From NCBI GenBank assembly GCA_050733695.1, contig JBOHTO010000119.1, positions 1 through 12,139 of the forward strand: a stretch of DNA of 12,139 nt. Reading direction: 5' to 3'. A model generated the notes under the pieces. The model was given only the letters and a program-made list of their open reading frames with translations, did no database searches and was not told the origin of the DNA. Numbering within the stretch: position 1 is the stretch's first letter; each line of letters opens with the position of its first letter. This document shows, in pieces, positions 7,834 to 12,139 of the stretch. The translations under genes and the position numbers were made by a program. This DNA is from JBOHTO01 sp050733695 (GTDB taxonomy: Bacteria; Gemmatimonadota; Gemmatimonadetes; Gemmatimonadales; Gemmatimonadaceae).

Positions 7834-8901
7834 ATGATCATCCCGCAGGTCCCCGTCCAACCCGAGCGGACTGGCGAACTGGCCGGTGCGCCGGTAGTGC
7901 TGGGCTACGGGAGCGTGGCGGCAGAATACGCCGCGCTGCGACAGGCCGCGCTGATGGTCGATCGGGGCTTCCGCTTGCGCATGCGGATCGAGGGCGCGCG
8001 CGCACGGGAGATGATCAACGGGCTCGTGACGAACGACATCGCAGCGCTGTCGCCTGGCCAGGGCGCGTACGCAGCGGCGCTCACGGCAAAGGGGAAGATC
8101 ATCGCCGACGTTCGCATCTTTGCCAGCGAGACTTCGCTGCTCATCGACGCTCCGCCCAGGGCGGCAGCGGGATGGGGAGCGATGCTGCGCAAGTTCATCA
8201 ATCCGCGCCTCGCGCCGTACAGTGACGTCAGCGCATCCACAGGCGACATCGGCGTGTTCGGCGTCGCCGCCCGGAAGATCGTGAGCGGCGTAACGGGTGT
8301 CGCCGCGGAAACGCTCGCAGCGTTCGCTCCATACTCGCACGTCACTGTGACGCCGTTCGGGTCACCCATCATCGTAGCGCGCGTTCCCGATCTTGGTCTC
8401 GAGGGCTACGAGCTGTTCACCGCCGGGGATGGCGGCGCGACGATCCGGGATCGCCTTCTGGACGCCGGTGCGACACCGGGTGGACTCGACGCGTGGGAGA
8501 TCGCGCGTATCGAGGCGGGACGCCCCGAGTGGGGTGTGGAGATCGACGACGGCACGCTCGTGCAGGAGGCGAACCTCGACGAGTTGCACGCCGTCTCCTA
8601 CACGAAGGGCTGCTACGTGGGACAGGAAACCGTCGCGCGCGTGCACTTCCGCGGCCACGTGAATCGTCACCTTCGGGGACTCCGCTTCGTCTGTCCCGAG
8701 CCGCCGCCCGTGCACGCAGCGCTGATCGGGGCCGATGGGAAACCGGCTGGCGACGTGAGAAGCGCCGCGATATCGCCGCGCCTCGGCGGCATTGCGATAG
8801 GCATGATTCGCCGCGAGGTCGAGATCGGCACCGCGCTGACCGCGACGTGGAGCGGTGGCGAATGCCGCGCGGACGTGTGTTTCCTGCCCTTCGCGCTGTA
8901 G
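7834..8901 (+). CDS. ygfZ: YgfZ/GcvT-like folate-binding protein
   Basis: The product is 355 residues and has a GcvT-like folate-binding fold. The YgfZ signature KGCYVGQE is at residues 258-265, with the conserved Cys260 present; this motif separates YgfZ from true glycine-cleavage T-protein. N-terminal hallmarks are also seen: GYGSVAAEYAALRQAALMVD, then NGLVTNDIAALSPGQGAYAA and AKGKIIADVRIF. YgfZ proteins act with tetrahydrofolate in maintaining or repairing certain Fe-S enzymes. ATG 7834 was chosen because it has a GGGG-type sequence upstream and the family-like sequence starts soon after. An in-frame GTG at 7795 would add 13 residues but has no Shine-Dalgarno. The gene follows glcF on the same strand after 65 bases with no terminator seen, so it is probably part of the same transcript. 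Serving the two [4Fe-4S] clusters of GlcF is plausible but inferred. Confidence 0.9.
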   Translation: MIIPQVPVQPERTGELAGAPVVLGYGSVAAEYAALRQAALMVDRGFRLRMRIEGARAREMINGLVTNDIAALSPGQGAYAAALTAKGKIIADVRIFASETSLLIDAPPRAAAGWGAMLRKFINPRLAPYSDVSASTGDIGVFGVAARKIVSGVTGVAAETLAAFAPYSHVTVTPFGSPIIVARVPDLGLEGYELFTAGDGGATIRDRLLDAGATPGGLDAWEIARIEAGRPEWGVEIDDGTLVQEANLDELHAVSYTKGCYVGQETVARVHFRGHVNRHLRGLRFVCPEPPPVHAALIGADGKPAGDVRSAAISPRLGGIAIGMIRREVEIGTALTATWSGGECRADVCFLPFAL

Positions 8902-8939
8902 ATCTCCCCCTCGGCCGTCGCTGCCGGCGCCCCTCGGGC

Positions 8940-9033
8940 ATCGTTCCCGCCTTTCCCGGCTGTCATTCCGGTCCGCCGGCAGTCATTCCCGCCTCCCCAG
9001 TGGTCATTCCCCGCGCAAGCGGGAATCCGCTTG
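8940..9033. repeat. Degenerate ~21-bp tandem repeat patch (GTCATTCC units), right of glc cluster
   Basis: Four imperfect units start at about 8940 (ATCGTTCCCGCC), 8962 (GTCATTCCGGTCC), 8982 (GTCATTCCCGCC) and 9003 (GTCATTCCCCGC), a period of 20-22 bases. The last unit is a full palindrome continuing into GCAAGCGGGAATCCGC. Read on the minus strand it is GGATTCCCGC...GGGAATGAC, the same family as the cluster at 2789-2905. The two patches therefore lie in opposite orientation on either side of the Lon-N/glcDEF/ygfZ cluster. The patch fills most of the 140-base gap between the ygfZ stop and the next gene. No standard terminator (GC hairpin plus T-run) is visible in the gap. Confidence 0.72.
9010..9033 (+). 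promoter_or_regulatory. Overlapping alternative hairpins just upstream of the SDR start codon
   Basis: Two hairpins share bases and cannot form together. The first is CCCGC-GCAA-GCGGG (9010-9023), with a GNRA-type tetraloop. The second is CAAGCGG-GAAT-CCGCTTG (9016-9033), a perfect 7-bp stem. The second ends 8 bases before the ATG at 9042, where a ribosome binding site would normally lie, and no Shine-Dalgarno is visible. This could modulate translation, or could simply be the end of the repeat element. A regulatory role is speculative. Confidence 0.3.
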
Positions 9034-9041
9034 TCCTCTGA

Positions 9042-10052
9042 ATGCAGCACGTCCTCGTAACTGGTGCTACGGGCCTCCTTGGCTCGCACATCGCCGAGCT
9101 TCTCCTGGAACGCGGCTGCAACGTCCGCGCTCTCGTCCGCAACGTGGAGGGCGCGAACTGGCTCGGGCAGCTCGGTGTCGATCTGCACGCCGGTGACATA
9201 CTTGACGCCGAAAGCTTCACGCGCGCCGCGCGTGGTTGCGACGTGATATTCCATGCGGCCGCCGCGGTCACGCCGCGCGGTGGGTGGGAGGAGTTCCGCT
9301 CCATCAACGTGGGCGGCGCGCGCAACGCCGTGAGCGCGGCGGAGGGCTCGGGCGCTCGCCTCGTGCAGGTGAGCAGCGTTGCGGTGTACGGAGCTGCGGC
9401 GCGCTATGGAGCAGCGCCTACCGACGAGGACACACCGCTGGCCGAACTACCCGAGGGTGCGTTGTACCCCCGGTCCAAGCGCGAGTCCGAGCTGCTCGTG
9501 CTGGAGGCGCATGCGGCGGGACGCATCTGGGCGACGGCCGTTCGTCCTGACGTCATCTACGGAGAGCGGGATCGCCAGTTCGTGCCTCGAATCGCGCGAC
9601 TGCTGCGATTCGGCGTGGCGCCGCTGCCGGGTGGCGGGCGATCAGTTCTTCCGATCGTGCACGCGGCGAACGTGGCGAACGGCGCCCTTCTGGCCGCGAC
9701 AAGCGATGCCGCCGGGGGTCGGCCGTACAATCTCGCCAACGACTTCGATGTCACAGCACGGGAGTTCGTTGGCCTGGCCGGCAAAGGGCTGGGCACGCGT
9801 GTGCGGATCGTGGCCGTTCCTGAAGCCGCGGCGCGAGCTGGTGTGCGAACCGCGCGCACGTTCCTCAGCGTCGCGGCGCGGTCGCCGGCTGTCGCGCAGA
9901 TGGCAGGCGCGACGGTCGACTTCCTGACCCGGGGAAACCCGTTCTCATCGGAGCGCGCGAAGCGCGAACTGGATTGGTCGCCCAGCATGCGACCCGGGAC
10001 GGGTGTGCCCGCCGCCTTTCGCTGGTGGAAGAGGAACGGCGGACAGCCTTGA
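9042..10052 (+). CDS. NAD-dependent epimerase/dehydratase family protein (extended SDR)
   Basis: The product is 336 residues and is an extended short-chain dehydrogenase/reductase. TGATGLLG at residues 7-14 is the GxxGxxG Rossmann nucleotide-binding loop, so the ATG at 9042 is the right start. VSSVAVYG (110-117) supplies the catalytic Ser. Tyr142 and Lys146 in YPRSK form the YxxxK catalytic pair. RPDVIYGERD (168-177) is the usual substrate-side motif. The family interconverts nucleotide sugars, reduces dihydroflavonol-like carbonyls or oxidises 3-beta-hydroxysteroid-like alcohols. The C-terminal part, with PFSSERAKRELDWSP, resembles the sugar-epimerase/3-beta-HSD-like branch, but the substrate cannot be deduced. 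There is no visible Shine-Dalgarno, and the leader is formed by the repeat patch. It lies on the same strand as the glc cluster but beyond the repeats, so it may be a separate unit. Confidence 0.9.
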   Translation: MQHVLVTGATGLLGSHIAELLLERGCNVRALVRNVEGANWLGQLGVDLHAGDILDAESFTRAARGCDVIFHAAAAVTPRGGWEEFRSINVGGARNAVSAAEGSGARLVQVSSVAVYGAAARYGAAPTDEDTPLAELPEGALYPRSKRESELLVLEAHAAGRIWATAVRPDVIYGERDRQFVPRIARLLRFGVAPLPGGGRSVLPIVHAANVANGALLAATSDAAGGRPYNLANDFDVTAREFVGLAGKGLGTRVRIVAVPEAAARAGVRTARTFLSVAARSPAVAQMAGATVDFLTRGNPFSSERAKRELDWSPSMRPGTGVPAAFRWWKRNGGQP

Positions 10053-10064
10053 AGGAGCAGAACC

Positions 10065-10096
10065 GGGAACGGCGCGACCAGAGGCCGCGCCGTCCC
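10065..10096 (+). terminator. GC-rich hairpin after the SDR gene
   Basis: GGGAACGGCGCG (10065-10076) pairs with CGCGCCGTCCC (10086-10096), leaving a 9-base loop and one bulged A. It begins 12 bases after the SDR stop, in the gap between two convergent genes. There is no T-run on the plus strand, so it is not a textbook intrinsic terminator. It may stabilise the mRNA 3' end or act with Rho. On the minus strand it lies downstream of the lipoprotein terminator and could back it up. Confidence 0.45.
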
Positions 10097-10111
10097 GATG
10101 ATGCGCCTGTG

Positions 10112-10132
10112 AAAAAGCCCCGGGTTACGGGG
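10112..10132 (-). terminator. Intrinsic terminator of the lipoprotein gene, overlapping its stop codon
   Basis: On the minus strand the sequence reads CCCCG-TAACC-CGGGG followed by CTTTTT. The 5-bp GC stem (10118-10122 with 10128-10132) is followed by five T residues (complement of 10112-10116). The TAA stop codon of the lipoprotein gene (10125-10127) lies in the loop, so the left arm encodes its last codons. The stem is short but GC-only, and the T-run makes a Rho-independent terminator likely. Confidence 0.65.
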
Positions 10133-10304
10133 TCATGTTCGTCGTGTCAGTCGTATCCATCATCATGCTGTCGTCCATCATCATTCCCGTGTCGGCGGGA
10201 GCGGGTGCCATTGCCGGATCGTTCGTATCAATCGCGGAATCATCACGCTCGGTCGCACAGGCAGCGAGAGCGATCACAGCAGCAACCAGAACCAGGCGCT
10301 TCAT
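10125..10304 (-). CDS. Small Met-rich lipoprotein, function unknown
   Basis: The product is 59 residues. A type II signal peptide, MKRLVLVAAVIALAAC, ends in the lipobox LAAC with Cys16 as the lipidation site; Lys-Arg at the N-terminus and a hydrophobic core are present. The mature part is only about 44 residues, acidic and unstructured-looking: TERDDSAIDTNDPAMAPAPA, then a tail with two MMMD triplets (MMMDDSMMMDTTDTT) ending NMTP. The frame is open upstream to 10367, but ATG 10304 is chosen because AAGGAG (10312-10317) lies 7 bases before it and the signal peptide begins there. It has its own candidate promoter and terminator, so it is a single-gene unit convergent with the SDR. I know no function for it. 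Met-rich tails can bind Cu(I), but this one could simply be low-complexity. Confidence 0.82.
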   Translation of the reverse strand: MKRLVLVAAVIALAACATERDDSAIDTNDPAMAPAPADTGMMMDDSMMMDTTDTTNMTP

Positions 10305-10311
10305 CTCGTTT

Positions 10312-10317
10312 CTCCTT
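10312..10317 (-). promoter_or_regulatory. Ribosome binding site of the lipoprotein gene
   Basis: AAGGAG on the minus strand, 7 bases from the ATG at 10304, is the strongest Shine-Dalgarno in the window and decides the lipoprotein start. The upstream in-frame ATG at 10367 has nothing comparable. Confidence 0.8.
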
Positions 10318-10383
10318 GGTATGGCAGTAAGTGGCAACGCACGTTTCCGAGCCGGCGGGATCGCCACCCGGTAGCAGCGGCAC

Positions 10384-10414
10384 GTAACATTGGGCTATCG
10401 GGAGAGGGTGTCAA
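10384..10414 (-). promoter_or_regulatory. Candidate sigma-70 promoter for the lipoprotein gene
   Basis: On the minus strand a perfect -35 box TTGACA (10409-10414) is followed at 17-19 bases by a weak -10 region, AATGTT/ATGTTA/TGTTAC (10384-10391). A start near 10375 would give a leader of about 70 bases before ATG 10304. The -35 match is exact but the -10 is poor, so this is a candidate only. Confidence 0.4.
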
Positions 10415-10533
10415 GGGTTGATCTCTCCCTCTCGCTGGCCGCTGGCGGGCGTCCCCGCTAGCTTGCAAGCGTTGTGACCGATCTCCACGCGTTCATGTCG
10501 GCCCTCCTCCGATAACGTTCCTCCCTGCTCGCT

Positions 10534-10616
10534 CCCCCCTCTCGCCTCCCCCTCCCCCCCTCCCCCCCCTCACCCTCACCCTCACCCTCACCCCTGCCCG
10601 CTTACCCTTCCCCCGC
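10534..10616. repeat. C-rich tract with (TCACCC)4, potential G-quadruplex on the minus strand
   Basis: The plus strand is almost pure pyrimidine here. There is a C7 run at 10554-10560 and a C8 run at 10562-10569, then four perfect TCACCC hexamers (10570-10593) and further CCC blocks to about 10614. The minus strand therefore has GGGTGA four times plus long G runs, which meets the G3-N3-G3-N3-G3-N3-G3 quadruplex rule several times over. The tract ends about 80 bases before the first recognisable codon of the molybdopterin oxidoreductase. In that gene's frame it would read as Pro-Ser repeats. The rest of the stretch from 10415 to 10695 holds no other gene: a possible 13-codon frame from GTG 10474 stops at TAA 10513 and is not convincing. 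Confidence 0.85.
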
Positions 10617-10695
10617 CGGTTCTCCCGGAGATGTCGCCGCACAGGCGGGCGGTGACGCGAGGGCATGGACGCCGCCGGCAGATGGTGTCGTCAGG

Positions 10696-12139
10696 GGCGC
10701 GTGCCCTCACGACTGCCCCGACACCTGCGCGATGCTCGTCACCGTCGAAGGGGGGCGAGCGGTGCGCGTCGCTGGCGATCCAGCGCACCCGGTGACGGCC
10801 GGCTTTCTCTGCGCAAAGGTGAACAGGTACGTCGAGCGGACATACCATTCCGAGCGCGTGCTGCAGCCCATGCGGCGCACGGGGCGCAAGGGCGAAGGTA
10901 CCTTTGCGCCGATCTCCTGGGACGACGCGATCACCGAGATCGCCGAGAGGCTCGGCGCAATCGCACATTCGCCGGGTGGCGCCCAGCAGATCCTTCCGTA
11001 CTCATACGCCGGGACAATGGGGCTCGTCCAGGGTTCGTCCATGGACCGTCGATTCTTTCATCTCCTGGGTGCGTCGAAGCTCGACCGCACGATCTGTTCG
11101 ATGGCGGGCACGGTCGGGATGCGGATGACGGTGGGGGCCAACATCGGCGCCGACGCGGAGGGGCTCCCGGAGAGCGATCTCGTCCTGCTCTGGGGGACGA
11201 ACACCCTCACGTCGAATCCGCATCTCTGGCCTCTGGTTCTGCGGGCGCGCGAGCGCCGAGCGCCGGTCATCGCGATCGATCCGATCAGGACTCGCACCGC
11301 TGCGCAGTGCGACGAGTGGATCGGCATCCGACCGGGTACCGACGCGGCTCTCGCGCTCGGGATGATGCACGTGATCTTCGAGGAAGGCCTCGAGGATCGC
11401 GATTACATCGACCGGTACACGCTGGGCGCGGATGAGTTGCGCGGCCGCGCATGCGAGTATCCACCGGATCGCGTCGCGGGCATCACCGGGATCGCCGAGG
11501 AGCGGATCGTCGAGCTCGCACGCGCATACGGGCGCGCGCGGTCGGCGTTCGTGCGGATCAACTACGGATTGCAGCGGCATCGCGGCGGCGGAATGGCCGT
11601 GCGCACGATCGCCTGTTTGCCCGCCATCGCGGGGCACTGGCGCCGTGCGGGTGGTGGGGTCCAGCTCTCGACAAGCGGAACGTTCCGGTTCAACAGTGCT
11701 GCACTGGAGCGACCCGATCTCTCGCCGCCGGCGCGTACGATCAACATGATCCGTCTCGGTGAGGCGCTGACGGCGCCGGACGCCGGCGTGGGCGGACCTC
11801 CCGTTCGCGCTCTCGTCGTCTACAACTCGAATCCTGCCTCGGTCGCTCCAGACCGCGGTGCCGTCCAGCGCGGGCTCGAGCGCGAGGATCTCTTTACCGT
11901 GGTGCTCGAACACTTCCAGACCGACACCGCGGACTACGCGGACATCCTCCTCCCCGCGACGACGCAGCTCGAGCACTGGGACGTGCACTTCGCGTACGGT
12001 CATCTGTACGCGACGCTCAACCGGCCCTCGATCGCGCCGGCGGGCGAGAGCAGGCCGAACACGGAGATATTCCGGATGATCGCCGCGAGGATGGGCGGAT
12101 CGCTCGATCACGCGGCCATGCGGGATGACGACATCGCTC
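10696..12139 (+). CDS. Molybdopterin-dependent oxidoreductase (3' truncated by window; start codon not found)
   Basis: About 481 residues are visible and the frame stays open to the right edge. The N-terminus GACPHDCPDTCAMLVTVE gives cysteines at 10702, 10714 and 10726. With a fourth at 10810 (GFLCAK) this makes C-x3-C-x3-C-x27-C, the [4Fe-4S] motif of the DMSO-reductase/formate-dehydrogenase superfamily; the Lys after the fourth Cys is the usual electron-path residue. TICSMAG, with Cys at 11095, aligns with the position of the Mo-ligating Cys/Sec of formate dehydrogenases. LLWGTNTLTSNPHLWP and YNSNPASVAPD are bis-MGD cofactor motifs. LPATTQLEHWD is conserved in the same subfamily (CPHDCPDTC type, roughly 700 residues). 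The C-terminal cofactor-binding domain lies beyond the window. The substrate is unknown. The frame runs back to a TAA at 10513 without any ATG, GTG or TTG. The first in-frame ATG (10732) would delete three cluster cysteines, so 10696 marks only the start of recognisable sequence. Confidence 0.85.

Noticed and set aside
10474..10515. Short leader peptide frame from GTG 10474 to TAA 10513, in frame with the oxidoreductase
   Set aside because: It has only 13 codons, lacks a clear Shine-Dalgarno and is separated from the gene by a stop. Stop readthrough would be an unsupported assumption.
10665..11435. A 256-codon plus-strand frame and, opposite, a 369-codon minus-strand frame (11002-12111)
   Set aside because: Both are shadows of the molybdopterin oxidoreductase reading frame, which alone shows the Fe-S and cofactor motifs.

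Overview
The window is GC-rich (about two thirds G+C by eye) bacterial chromosome. Nothing in it looks like a plasmid, phage or insertion sequence. A Gemmatimonadota-like origin is an inference. It rests on the CBM9/DUF5916 outer-membrane protein, the RpoD-type sigma tail, the GC-rich codon use and the short dispersed palindromic repeats. No rRNA, tRNA, transposase or CRISPR array was found.

Layout. Positions 1-200 hold the 3' end of a sigma-70 family sigma factor (region 4). Convergent to it, on the minus strand, lies a large CBM9-like/DUF5916 outer-membrane protein (325-2748). A repeat-bearing gap (2749-2942) separates this gene from a tight plus-strand cluster. The cluster is a Lon substrate-binding-domain protein (2943-3680), glcD (3652-5184), glcE (GTG start at 5181, to 6488), glcF (6488-7768) and, after a short gap, a YgfZ/GcvT-like folate-binding protein (7834-8901). 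A second repeat patch (8940-9033) precedes an NAD-dependent epimerase/dehydratase-type SDR (9042-10052). Convergent to the SDR is a tiny methionine-rich lipoprotein (10125-10304, minus) with its own RBS, candidate promoter and intrinsic terminator. A C-rich tract with four TCACCC hexamers (about 10534-10616) then leads into a molybdopterin oxidoreductase that runs off the right edge (recognisable from 10696).

How the genes work together. GlcD, GlcE and GlcF form the membrane-associated glycolate (or related 2-hydroxyacid) oxidase: two FAD-domain subunits and a 2x[4Fe-4S] subunit. Start/stop overlaps of the three genes point to translational coupling. YgfZ proteins help maintain Fe-S enzymes, so the adjacent ygfZ plausibly serves GlcF; this is inference. 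The Lon-N protein overlaps glcD by 29 bases and is probably cotranscribed, but its role is unknown.

The most unusual points are four. The molybdopterin oxidoreductase frame has no ATG, GTG or TTG upstream of its first iron-sulfur cysteine. A strong G-quadruplex-type tract sits next to it. Oppositely oriented palindromic repeats bracket the glycolate oxidase cluster, one set ending in two mutually exclusive hairpins just before the SDR start. The lipoprotein has a Met/Asp/Thr tail. I do not see a clearly new multi-gene system; the well-supported genes belong to known families.
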